A stretch of DNA of 64,000 bases, from assembly GCA_963734665.1 (NCBI GenBank), contig CAVTIR010000003.1:62001-126000 (forward strand). The letters are read 5' to 3'. Source of the DNA: Trebonia sp963734665. Lineage in GTDB: Bacteria; Actinomycetota; Actinomycetes; Streptosporangiales; Streptosporangiaceae. Positions 32,671 through 40,714 of the stretch are shown here, in pieces. The notes under the pieces were generated by a model. That model searched no databases. It worked only from the letters and a program-made list of their open reading frames with translations, and was not told the origin of the DNA. Within the stretch, counting starts at the first letter, position 1. Every line of letters begins with the position of its first letter. A program made the translations under genes and the position numbers.

Positions 32671-34311
32671 TCAGGCGTCGGTCCGGAGCTTGCCCGCGAG
32701 GAGGGCGTCGTCGAAGTGGATGCGCTCATTCTTCAGGCCCGCCCGTGCGAGCAGCCGGATGGTTTCGCGCACCATCTCCGGCGGACCCGCGACGTACGCG
32801 TCGCAGTAGGTGTGCGGCATGTAGCGAGCGGCGACCCGGCCGACATTCCCCTGCATCCCGTGGAAGGCGGGGTCGTCAGAGGTCACCGGGATCAGCTGGA
32901 ACCCGTCGTAGGCGTCCTCCAGCCGCCACAGGTCCGGCAGGTCATAGAGTTCGGACCGGTGCCGCGCACCGTAAAACAGGTAAATCCGCCGCCGCACTGT
33001 GGCCGACTCGCGCACCGCCTGCTCGATGATCGCCTTGACTGGCGACAGCCCGGTGCCGCCGGCCACGCACAGCAGGTCACGGTCCCCGGCCCGCTCCAGC
33101 GTCATCGTGCCCAGAGGCGGCCCCAGCACCAGCTGGGAGCCGGGCGAGGTGTGGCGCACCAGCGCGCTGCTCACCCAGCCGCCGGGAACGGCCTTCACAT
33201 GCAGCATTAATAGGCCATCATCGCGCGGCATGCACGCGATCGAGTACGGCCGCCAGACCCGCGGCCAGCGCGGTGTCTGCACGGTAAGGTGCTGGCCCGC
33301 GGTGAACGGCAGCGGCTGATCCGGTGCCATAGTTAGGACGGCGATGCCGTCCGCCCGGTGGTCAACCGTGACTACCTCGGCGGTCCATGAGGCCGGGCTC
33401 GCGGCGGAATTCTCCTCCGCCGCCTTGATCATGAGCGATGACCCAGCCAGGTAGACCTGAGTCCAGGCCGCTTCCGCTTCGGTGGTGAAGGCATCCCGTG
33501 CGAATGCCCGCAGCGTCGCGAGCAACGACGCGCCCACCACCTCATACATCTCCGGCTCAACCTGGTATTTGCGATGGTCCCGGCCCAGCTGGGTGAGGTA
33601 GGCAGCCATGTCCTCAGGCGCGGACAGGCTCTCCACGATCCGGCCGAGGGCACAGAACAGCCGGTCACGCTGCTCATCCATGGCAGCGGGGAACAGTTGG
33701 CGAAGCTGTGGCTGGCGCACGAACATCTGGCCGTAGAAGAAGCCCACCGCCTTGTCCCCCGCCTCGGCGACGTAACGGAAGGTCTCCCGGATCGCGGCGA
33801 TCGCCGGATCGGGCCCCGCTGCTGCAGGCCCCGGAACGGCATCCGTCTGATCCGGCCCCTGCTCTCCCTGCCCCGCCTCGAATGGCAGAGTCTGAGCAGA
33901 CTCTGATTCCGGCGTGAGCGTCTGCCCCGTCAGCATCTGCCCCCCAGAGGCCTCCTTGTGGAGGGCAGCCTCCCTGGGCACGGGAGCCGGCGGCCTGCCC
34001 GTCTGGTGCGGATTCGCCGCAGCTGGATCAAGAACTAGGTCGGGTCCTGGTGCGATTTCTGGCAGGGTCTGCTGCTCCGTCTTCACGGCCTGCGGCGGCA
34101 CCAGCAGTTCCTGCGGTGTCGGCAGCCCGGCCGACGGGGTGGGCAGCGCTGGTGCGGGCACGGGCTTGTGCTGGGCATCGGGGGAAACATCCAGGGCCCG
34201 CAGGCCCTTATGCAATCGGGTCAGCGCGTCCAGGTCCGTGCTCCATGAGCGCCTCCGCCACCAGGGCATGAAGCCCTTGCGACGATGCCTGTCGGCTTCG
34301 GTCGCCGTCAC
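32671..34311 (-). CDS. Flavohaemoglobin-like globin-FAD/NAD(P) reductase with long Pro-rich N-terminus
   Basis: A 546-aa protein in three parts. Residues 1-165 are a Pro/Gln/Ala-rich disordered extension not found in standard Hmp. Residues about 168-300 are a globin, with the B10 tyrosine segment FFYGQMF and a proximal-His helix GRDHRKYQVEPEMYEVVG. Residues about 310-546 are an FNR-type reductase: FAD motif RPYSIACMP, NAD(P) motif AGGTGLSPVKAI, and a C-terminal YVAGPPEMV. Flavohaemoglobins oxidise NO to nitrate. Facing a NOS oxygenase that lacks a reductase, this one could either detoxify the NO made next door or feed electrons to the synthase. The GTG start could instead be ATG 34269. Confidence 0.88.
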   Translation of the reverse strand: MTATEADRHRRKGFMPWWRRRSWSTDLDALTRLHKGLRALDVSPDAQHKPVPAPALPTPSAGLPTPQELLVPPQAVKTEQQTLPEIAPGPDLVLDPAAANPHQTGRPPAPVPREAALHKEASGGQMLTGQTLTPESESAQTLPFEAGQGEQGPDQTDAVPGPAAAGPDPAIAAIRETFRYVAEAGDKAVGFFYGQMFVRQPQLRQLFPAAMDEQRDRLFCALGRIVESLSAPEDMAAYLTQLGRDHRKYQVEPEMYEVVGASLLATLRAFARDAFTTEAEAAWTQVYLAGSSLMIKAAEENSAASPASWTAEVVTVDHRADGIAVLTMAPDQPLPFTAGQHLTVQTPRWPRVWRPYSIACMPRDDGLLMLHVKAVPGGWVSSALVRHTSPGSQLVLGPPLGTMTLERAGDRDLLCVAGGTGLSPVKAIIEQAVRESATVRRRIYLFYGARHRSELYDLPDLWRLEDAYDGFQLIPVTSDDPAFHGMQGNVGRVAARYMPHTYCDAYVAGPPEMVRETIRLLARAGLKNERIHFDDALLAGKLRTDA

Positions 34312-34440
34312 GCCCCGACCTGCCGTGCCGCGGCGCAGGCCCGCAGGTGAGTCCGGACATGGCCGGTGTGCTTACCGGGCTGATCGCGGTAGGACATCAT
34401 CGGTCTCCCATCTCGCTTATCCGCCATTCTCTCTCCCGGG

Positions 34441-34465
34441 CAAATACCGGCACGCATGGTATTTG
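34441..34465. promoter_or_regulatory. CAAATACC...GGTATTTG inverted repeat upstream of the globin-reductase
   Basis: Perfect 8-base arms lie 9 bases apart in an AT-rich stretch, about 130 bases upstream of the globin-reductase start. By position it is a candidate regulator site, perhaps NO- or redox-responsive. No known consensus was matched. Confidence 0.4.
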
Positions 34466-34813
34466 GGTGATTCTATGGTGTGAGATTACGATTGGTCAGC
34501 CGATCGGCGGAATTTCGCTCGACGCAAGTGCGAGTTCGCTGGCGATTACGCCCGCCCCAGTACCACGCCTGACAGAACATAGTTTTACGGGCGAATATAC
34601 GATTTTGGTAAAAATAACGTGAATGCAACGTTTTCAGGCACGGCGACGCCGCCACGGATGACTCACCGAATTAATTTTTCAGCACTAGGGCCGATTTCGA
34701 TAATTCACTATGTATAAATCAGACAAATGGGAAGAGTAGCCGCCTACCATGAGATTTAACGTTCGAGTTGACCAGGGGGGCTCGTGATACGGACCGCCGG
34801 AGTTCCGCGCGCT

Positions 34814-34859
34814 CCCGTGTGCCTTTGGGCCGGGTATTGCCGGCCCAAAGGCACACGGG
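34814..34859. repeat. Hairpin with perfect 20-base stem and 6-base loop
   Basis: 34814-34833 is perfectly complementary to 34840-34859 around a GTATTG loop. There is no T-run. The 738-base spacer 34312-35049 has this hairpin, the inverted repeat at 34441 and an AT-rich block (34440-34760), with no gene I can support. Confidence 0.85.
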
Positions 34860-35049
34860 GATTGCTGTGCCCGGGCCGCCCGCATCATAATGGCACGATA
34901 TGTCCTGATATCCAGCAACAGGGCGCTGTTACCGCTGCGAGATGTGAGCCAGATCCAAAAATCAATAGCATCAGCCCGAACGGATGCGTGGTCCCCTTGG
35001 CGCGGTTCCCTTGTACTCCAAGGCGTTTCCCGGCAATGCGGGGATGGTC

Positions 35050-36378
35050 TTACGCGGTCGCCCTGGAGATCCGCAGCCCGAGAGATGCGAACTGGTCGAA
35101 CGGCTGGTGGTAGCCGCGCTCGATGTGGTGCACGCCATGCAGCACCGACGGCTGGTCGGCGACGGACGCGGCGAGCACGGCGGAGAAGCCGGCGCGCACA
35201 TCAGGCAGCTCGACTTCAGCGCCGCGCAGCTTAGATACGCCCCGGATGACCGCGGAGTGCGTGGCGTTCCCGTCGTGGAAGCGGCAGGCGGGTCCGCCGA
35301 GGCAGGCCGCGAATACCTCGATTTCGCAGCCCATCTTCTGCAGTGCGGGCACGTACACGAGGCGGTTCTCGAATACCGTCTCGTGCAGCACCGACATGCC
35401 GTTGGCCTGCGTGAACAGCACCATCAGCGGCTGCTGCCAGTCGGTCATGAAGCCTGGGTGGGTGTCGGTGTGCACCGCCGCGGGCTGCAGCCCGTCGGCA
35501 GGCGCCGACGCGGTGATCCACTCATCGGTGATGTCGAACCGGGTGCCCATCCTGGCCAGGGTCGTGATCGCGGTGACGAGCCGGTCCTGCGGACAGCCGT
35601 GCACCCGCACCTCGCCGCCGGTAATGAGGCCCGCGACCAGGTAGGAAAAGGCCTCCAGGCGGTCACCGGCCAGCCGGGTGGAGGCGGCCTTGAGCTTGGG
35701 CACGCCTTCGATGACGATGCGCCGGTCGGGGCTCAGCTCGATGTGCGCGCCCATCCGCTGCAGGAACAGCGCCAGCTCGACGACCTCGGGCTCGGTGGCC
35801 GCGTTGCGCAGCACGGTCTTGCCCTCCGCGAGGACAGCGGACAGCAGTACCGTCTCCGTCGCGCCGACGCTCGGATAGGGCAGCGTGATGCGCGCGCCAT
35901 GCAGGCGGGTCGCCTTGGCGCTGATACCGGTCGGCCCGTAGGTGATCTCGGCACCGAGAGCCTTGAGCGCGTCCACGTGGAAGTCGACGGGCCGCCGCCC
36001 GATGGGATCGCCCCCGACGAGCGGGACGAACGCTTCACCAGTCAGGTGAAGCAACGGGCCGAGCATCAAGATCGGGATCCGGTTGAGGCCGGTGAACGCC
36101 TCGGGGACTTTCGGCCTTACCTCGCTACCGGGAGCGACCGTGATCTCGCCGTCCTCGCGGTCGACGTGGAAACCGCACGACTCCAGCATCGCCGCCGTGA
36201 TGTCCACGTCCCCGACCTGCGGGGCGTTGCGGATGACACTAGGCCCGTCGCCGAGCATCGCGGCCACCATGTGCTTGGTCACGGCATTCTTGGAGCCACG
36301 CACGGAGATGTCACCACGCAGCGGCCCCGACGGCTCAACCACCCACGTCTGCGTCACGCCGATCACGATATGTTTCAT
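35050..36378 (-). CDS. MurA-type UDP-GlcNAc enolpyruvyl transferase paralogue, Cys-to-Asp variant
   Basis: A 442-aa EPT-fold enzyme. It has the N-terminal Lys-Asn pair (SGSKNAVTKHMVAAML-like RGSKNAVTKH), an RNAPQVGDVDI loop, the active-site loop GGDPIGRRPVDFHVDAL and a C-terminal DVRAGFS-like segment. In E. coli MurA the loop reads P-G-G-C and its Cys is the fosfomycin target; here Asp is in that place, as in mycobacterial MurA, which predicts intrinsic fosfomycin resistance. The location outside a cell-division cluster and the downstream position from a GNAT gene suggest an accessory paralogue. The start overlaps the GNAT 3' end by about 44 bases, and ATG 36387 is an alternative. Confidence 0.85.
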   Translation of the reverse strand: MKHIVIGVTQTWVVEPSGPLRGDISVRGSKNAVTKHMVAAMLGDGPSVIRNAPQVGDVDITAAMLESCGFHVDREDGEITVAPGSEVRPKVPEAFTGLNRIPILMLGPLLHLTGEAFVPLVGGDPIGRRPVDFHVDALKALGAEITYGPTGISAKATRLHGARITLPYPSVGATETVLLSAVLAEGKTVLRNAATEPEVVELALFLQRMGAHIELSPDRRIVIEGVPKLKAASTRLAGDRLEAFSYLVAGLITGGEVRVHGCPQDRLVTAITTLARMGTRFDITDEWITASAPADGLQPAAVHTDTHPGFMTDWQQPLMVLFTQANGMSVLHETVFENRLVYVPALQKMGCEIEVFAACLGGPACRFHDGNATHSAVIRGVSKLRGAEVELPDVRAGFSAVLAASVADQPSVLHGVHHIERGYHQPFDQFASLGLRISRATA

Positions 36379-36940
36379 CCGGCTCATGCGTTGGTGCTTT
36401 GGGAGAACGCGACCGTACTGGCTGAGCCGGGCCGTCGGCAGGCGATGGCACCGCGAGGTCCAGTTCATAGTTCTGGCCGACTAGGTCCACCCCGAAGCTG
36501 TGATGCGGTGCCTCGGCGGTGAGCCGGAAACCCGCCGCCCGGTAGATTCGGGCCGCCGACTTCAGCGGGTCGTTTGTCCACAGCACCACGCGCCGGTACC
36601 CGGCGCGGCGAGCGAAGCGAATGCACTCGTCGACGAGCAGTCGCCCCGCGCCACGGCCCCGGGCGGCTGGGTCGACGAGCAGGATACGGAGTTGAGCGGT
36701 GGTCTCGTCCTTGGCCACGCAGAACACGCACCCCACCCGGCGTCCGTCCAGCTCGGCGATCCACCCCGCCTCTCGCACCGGGTCACGGGCACCCGCGTAG
36801 TCCGCGACGATGCGCGCCACGAGGGCCTCGAAGCTCGTATCCAAGCCGAACTCGCGCGCATAGATCTCACCGTGCGCCATGATCACCCAGCCGAGGTCTC
36901 CCGGCTGCCCTGCCTCGCGGATGTGCACAGCGGAATCCAT
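36335..36940 (-). CDS. GNAT-family N-acetyltransferase
   Basis: A 201-aa acetyltransferase. The CoA-binding motif A reads LRILLVDPAARGRGAGRLLVDECIRFAR, including the R-G-x-G-x-G/A pyrophosphate loop. Then VVLWTNDPLKSAARIYRAAGFRL is the motif-B helix. The N-terminal part (MAHGEIYAREFGLDTSFEALV) matches the GNAT domain that in relatives is fused to a MarR regulator, but no MarR domain exists here. The acceptor is unknown. Transcribed away from the TetR gene across a perfect 26-base palindrome, and overlapping the murA-like gene, so the two are probably one operon under TetR control. Confidence 0.85.
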   Translation of the reverse strand: MDSAVHIREAGQPGDLGWVIMAHGEIYAREFGLDTSFEALVARIVADYAGARDPVREAGWIAELDGRRVGCVFCVAKDETTAQLRILLVDPAARGRGAGRLLVDECIRFARRAGYRRVVLWTNDPLKSAARIYRAAGFRLTAEAPHHSFGVDLVGQNYELDLAVPSPADGPAQPVRSRSPKAPTHEPDETYRDRRDADVGG

Positions 36941-36961
36941 GACCATCGTCTCCTTCCCGAC

Positions 36962-36987
36962 GCCACTGAAACGGTCGTTTCAGTGGC
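36962..36987. promoter_or_regulatory. Perfect TetR-type operator
   Basis: GCCACTGAAACG, GT, then CGTTTCAGTGGC forms a perfect inverted repeat with 12-base arms. It lies 11 bases before the TetR start and 21 bases before the divergent GNAT start, so one repressor dimer pair could control both directions. Confidence 0.85.
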
Positions 36988-36998
36988 AAGATAACACC

Positions 36999-37589
36999 AT
37001 GTCAGATCCGGCGCGAGTCCCTTCGGCCCGCCAGGCGCAGCTGCTGGAGCTCGCCTACGGCTACGTGCTCGCCCACGGTCTAGCTGATCTGTCACTGCGG
37101 CCTCTCGCCGCGGCGATCGGCTCCAGTCCCCGTGTCCTGCTGTTCCTGTTCGGCTCGAAGGACAACCTGATCCGCGCACTGCTCGGCCGTTGCCGCGCCG
37201 ACGAGATGGCGTTGCTCGCCGCACTGCGTACCACGCATCCCGATGCCGACCTCGCGACCGTCGCCGCGCATGTCTGGCGATGGCTGGCAGCCCCCGAACA
37301 CCGCGACCTGCTGCGCCTTTGGGTCGAGGGCTACGCGCGGTCCCTGGTGGAGCCGTCCGGGCCCTGGGCCGGCTTCGCCACCGCCACCGTCCAGGACTGG
37401 CTTGACGTGCTGGCCGGATACCAGCCGGCCCGCCAGCGGGATAGCGGCCAGGCGGTCGCCGAGCGCACGGCGGTGCTGGCGATCCTGCGCGGCGCCATGC
37501 TCGACCTGCTCGCGACCGGCGACGAAGAGCGCGTCACCGCGGCGGTCACCCGCGAACTCGCGGCTTACGCGCAAAGGGACACCTATTGA
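36999..37589 (+). CDS. TetR-family repressor
   Basis: A 196-aa regulator with an N-terminal HTH: LLELAYGYVLAHGLADLSLRPLAAAIGSSPRVLLFLFGSKDNLI. The C-terminal all-helical part is the ligand and dimer domain. I chose the ATG at 36999, 11 bases after the palindromic operator; the 40 codons upstream overlap the operator and the divergent gene. It is followed 88 bases later by an amino-acid permease in the same direction and probably leads that operon. The ligand is unknown; a polyamine or related amine is a reasonable guess from the downstream genes. Confidence 0.9.
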   Translation: MSDPARVPSARQAQLLELAYGYVLAHGLADLSLRPLAAAIGSSPRVLLFLFGSKDNLIRALLGRCRADEMALLAALRTTHPDADLATVAAHVWRWLAAPEHRDLLRLWVEGYARSLVEPSGPWAGFATATVQDWLDVLAGYQPARQRDSGQAVAERTAVLAILRGAMLDLLATGDEERVTAAVTRELAAYAQRDTY

Positions 37590-37677
37590 CACGCTTTGCA
37601 CCTGATGCGTCAATTTGTCTAACTGGATGGGCTGCTGCCTCTCCGGAAACAGCAAGACCAGGCGCCGGGGAGGTCCC

Positions 37678-39213
37678 GTGTCAGCAGACGAGACCACAGC
37701 ATCCGCAGGAATCGACGCCGATCAGAAGCGGCTCCACGAACTGGGCTACGCCCAGGAGCTACGTCGGCACATGTCCGGCTTCACCAACTTCGCTGTCTCC
37801 TTCACGATCATCTCGATCTTGTCCGGGTGCCTGACCCTGTACGGAACGGGGATGACCGACGGCGGGCCCGTCATCATCACCTGGGGCTGGCCGTTCGTCG
37901 GCATTATGACGCTGCTCGTCGGACTGGGAATGGCCGAGGTGTGCTCGTCGTTCCCGACCGCGGGCGGCCTGTACTACTGGTCGGCCAAGCTCGCGCCGCG
38001 CAACGCGGCCGCGTGGAGCTGGTTCACCGGGTGGTTTAACTTCCTCGGCCAGGTGGCGATCACGGCGGGCATCGACTTCGGCTGCGCGTTCTTCCTCAAC
38101 GCCTTGCTTGACCTGCAATGGGGGTTCAGCACCACCACCCACTGGCACACGATCGTGCTGTTCGCGGCCATCCTCGCGCTGCACGGGGTGATCAACCAGT
38201 TCGGCGTCCGGCTGATCTCGATCCTCAACAACATCAGCGTGTTCTGGCACATTATCGGCGTGCTGATCATCGTCGGCGTGCTGGCATTCGCCCCGTCCCA
38301 CCACCAGTCCGCGTCGTTCGTGTTCACGCACTTCGCCAACGGCAGCGGCTGGGGCTCGAAGATCTACGTCCTCATGCTCGGCCTGCTGCTCGCGCAGTAC
38401 ACGTTCACCGGGTACGACGCGTCCGCGCACATGACCGAGGAGACGAAGGACGCGTCCCGCTCCGGTCCGCGCGGCATCATCACCTCGATCCTGGTATCGC
38501 TGTTCGCCGGGTGGCTGCTGCTGATCGGCGTGACGTTCGCCATCCAGTCGTACTCGGGCGAGGCAGGGGCGACCGTGCCCGCCGCTCAGGTCTTCATCGA
38601 CGCGCTCGGCTCGACCGGCGGCAAGTTGCTGCTGCTGATCGCCATCGGCGCCCAGCTGTTCTGCGGGATGTCGTCGGTGACCGCGAACTCGCGGATGATC
38701 TACGCGTTCTCCCGCGACGGCGCGCTGCCAGGCAGCAGGATCTGGCACCACATCAACCCGAAAACGCGGACCCCGACTAACGCCATCTGGCTGGCGGCGG
38801 GCGGCGCGCTGATCCTCGGCCTGCCCTACTTGTGGAACAACACCGCCTACGCCGCGGTCACCTCGATCGCGACGATCGGGCTTTACGTCGCCTACGTCGC
38901 GCCGACTCTGCTGCGGCTGCGCCTCGGCCGGAACTTCAGGCCCGGGCCGTGGAGCCTCGGCCGGTGGGCCTACCCGATCGGGATCATCGCGGTGATCTGG
39001 GTCGCGTTCATCACCGTGCTGTTCATGCTGCCCACCGTGTCGCCGATCAACATCGACGACTTCAACTACACCGTGGTCGCGGTCCTGGTGGTGATCGGCT
39101 TCGCCGGCATCTGGTGGCTGGTGTCCGCGCACAAGTGGTTCAAGGGCCCGAAGGTCCAGGGCTCGGCCGAGGAACTGGCCGCCATCGAGTCCGAACTGGA
39201 GTTGCTCGCCTGA
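37678..39213 (+). CDS. APC-family amino-acid/polyamine permease
   Basis: A 511-aa inner-membrane transporter with about 12 helices. The N-terminal FTNFAVSFTIISILSGCLTLYGTG and the following GWPFVGIMTLLVGLGMAEVCSSFPTAGGLYYWSAKLAP are the family fingerprint of the amino-acid transporter (ACT/AAT-type) branch, which includes GABA, choline and putrescine permeases. A conserved EETKDASRSGPRGI loop follows helix 6. GTG 37678 has a GGGGAGG site. The stop overlaps the start of the ligase gene (TGATG), so the import and first catabolic steps are coupled. Confidence 0.9.
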   Translation: MSADETTASAGIDADQKRLHELGYAQELRRHMSGFTNFAVSFTIISILSGCLTLYGTGMTDGGPVIITWGWPFVGIMTLLVGLGMAEVCSSFPTAGGLYYWSAKLAPRNAAAWSWFTGWFNFLGQVAITAGIDFGCAFFLNALLDLQWGFSTTTHWHTIVLFAAILALHGVINQFGVRLISILNNISVFWHIIGVLIIVGVLAFAPSHHQSASFVFTHFANGSGWGSKIYVLMLGLLLAQYTFTGYDASAHMTEETKDASRSGPRGIITSILVSLFAGWLLLIGVTFAIQSYSGEAGATVPAAQVFIDALGSTGGKLLLLIAIGAQLFCGMSSVTANSRMIYAFSRDGALPGSRIWHHINPKTRTPTNAIWLAAGGALILGLPYLWNNTAYAAVTSIATIGLYVAYVAPTLLRLRLGRNFRPGPWSLGRWAYPIGIIAVIWVAFITVLFMLPTVSPINIDDFNYTVVAVLVVIGFAGIWWLVSAHKWFKGPKVQGSAEELAAIESELELLA

Positions 39214-40580
39214 TGCTTTCCCTGGACGCGCTACGGGAATCGGTCCGCATGGGCGAGATCGACACGGTCATCGTCGCGCTGACCGACATGCAGGGACGGC
39301 TGCAAGGCAAGCGGTTCCACGCCCGGTTCTTCCTCGACGAGGTGGCAGCGCACGCCACCGAGGCGTGCGCCTACCTGCTCGCCGTCGACACGGACATGAA
39401 CACCGTGGACGGTTACGCGCTCGCCTCGTGGGAGACCGGGTACGGCGACTTCATGCTTGTCCCCGACCTGGCCACGATGCGCGTGATCCCCTGGCAGCCG
39501 GGCACCGCGCTGGTACTCGCCGACGTGGCGGGGCTGGGCGACGGCTTGAGCGCACAGGGCGCCCCCGTCCGGGTGTCTCCCCGCCAGGTACTGCGGGCAC
39601 AGCTCGCGCGGGCAGCGGAACTGGGCTGGACCGCGCTGGCCGGCACGGAACTCGAGTTCGTCGTCTTCGAGGGCGACTACGAGCAGGCCTGGGACTCCGG
39701 CTACCGGTCGCTCGTCCCCGCGAACCGCTACAACGCCGACTACTCCGTGCTCGGCACCGGGCGGATCGAGCCGCTGCTGCGGGACATCAGGAACTCGATG
39801 GCCGGCGCGGGCCTCTACGTCGAGTCCGCGAAAGGCGAATGCAACCTGGGGCAGCACGAGATCGCGTTCCGCTATGCGGACGCGCTGACGACCGCCGACC
39901 AGCACTCGATCTACAAGACCGGCGCGAAGGAGATCGCTGCCAGGCACGGGTACGCCCTCACGTTCATGGCCAAGCCGAACGAGAGAGAAGGGAACTCCTG
40001 CCACATCCACCTGTCGTTCCGTGCCGCTGACGGCTCGCCGGTCATGGCAGGCGAGGGCCCGTACGGGCTGTCGGCGGCCGGGACGGCCGTGCTCGCGGGC
40101 CTGCTCGCCGGGCTGCGCGAGCTTACGCTGCTGCTCGCGCCGACGATCAACTCCTACAAGCGGTACGCCTCGGGCAGCTTCGCGCCCACCGCGGTCGCGT
40201 GGGGGCCAGACAACAGGACCTGCGCGCTGCGCCTGGTCGGGCACGGGCCGTCGCTGCGCGTCGAGTGCCGGGTGCCCGGCGGTGACGTCAATCCCTACCT
40301 GGCCCTGGCAGGGCTGGTCGCGGCCGCCCTGTCCGGGGTTGAACAAGCACGGCCGCTGCCGCCGCCGGTGACAGGGAACGCCTACGCCGCGGACGGGCTG
40401 CCGCGGGTGCCGGCGTCGCTTGACGAGGCGCTGGCGCTGTGGGAGTCGTCGGAGCTGGCGGCCGACGCGTTCGGCACGGACGTGGTCAGCCATTACGCGA
40501 CGATGGCGCGGGTAGAACTGGACGCGTACCGCCAGACGGTGACCGACTGGGAGCTGCGCCGGTACTTCGAGCGAATCTGA
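39213..40580 (+). CDS. Glutamine-synthetase-like gamma-glutamylamide ligase (PuuA/GlnA3-like)
   Basis: A 455-aa GS-superfamily ligase. ATP and metal motifs are present: GTELEFVVFEG, GECNLGQHEIAF, NSCHIHLSF and LAPTINSYKRY. The N-terminal VALTDMQGRLQGKRF and the YLLAVDTDMNTVDGY segment match the gamma-glutamylpolyamine or gamma-glutamylamide synthetases rather than assimilatory GlnA, and there is no adenylylation-type tail. Coupled to an amino-acid/polyamine permease and followed by an aldehyde dehydrogenase, it probably glutamylates an imported amine. The C-terminus VTDWELRRYFERI is echoed by a remnant 38 bases downstream. Confidence 0.9.
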   Translation: MLSLDALRESVRMGEIDTVIVALTDMQGRLQGKRFHARFFLDEVAAHATEACAYLLAVDTDMNTVDGYALASWETGYGDFMLVPDLATMRVIPWQPGTALVLADVAGLGDGLSAQGAPVRVSPRQVLRAQLARAAELGWTALAGTELEFVVFEGDYEQAWDSGYRSLVPANRYNADYSVLGTGRIEPLLRDIRNSMAGAGLYVESAKGECNLGQHEIAFRYADALTTADQHSIYKTGAKEIAARHGYALTFMAKPNEREGNSCHIHLSFRAADGSPVMAGEGPYGLSAAGTAVLAGLLAGLRELTLLLAPTINSYKRYASGSFAPTAVAWGPDNRTCALRLVGHGPSLRVECRVPGGDVNPYLALAGLVAAALSGVEQARPLPPPVTGNAYAADGLPRVPASLDEALALWESSELAADAFGTDVVSHYATMARVELDAYRQTVTDWELRRYFERI

Positions 40581-40618
40581 CAGCTCTGCGGTAGGCCTGG
40601 GGGGCATTCGGCAGAGCC

Positions 40619-40660
40619 GTCACCGACTGGGAGAGGTTCCGTGGTTTCGAGCGCCTGTGA
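40619..40660 (+). pseudogene. 3' stub of a second glutamine-synthetase-like gene
   Basis: Fourteen codons read VTDWERFRGFERL and a stop, closely matching the end of the intact ligase just upstream (VTDWELRRYFERI, stop). Both end in the same phase relative to the repeat. This is what a tandem paralogue leaves after deletion of its body, or after unequal crossing-over. Confidence 0.65.
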
Positions 40661-40714
40661 GGCTGCCCGCCGCCCGGTTATCGGGCTCACCACACGGCTC
40701 AGGGAAGGCGTGTC

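Noticed and set aside
34749..34787. 12-codon ATG frame in the AT-rich spacer
   Set aside because: Too short, with no ribosome site or conserved context.
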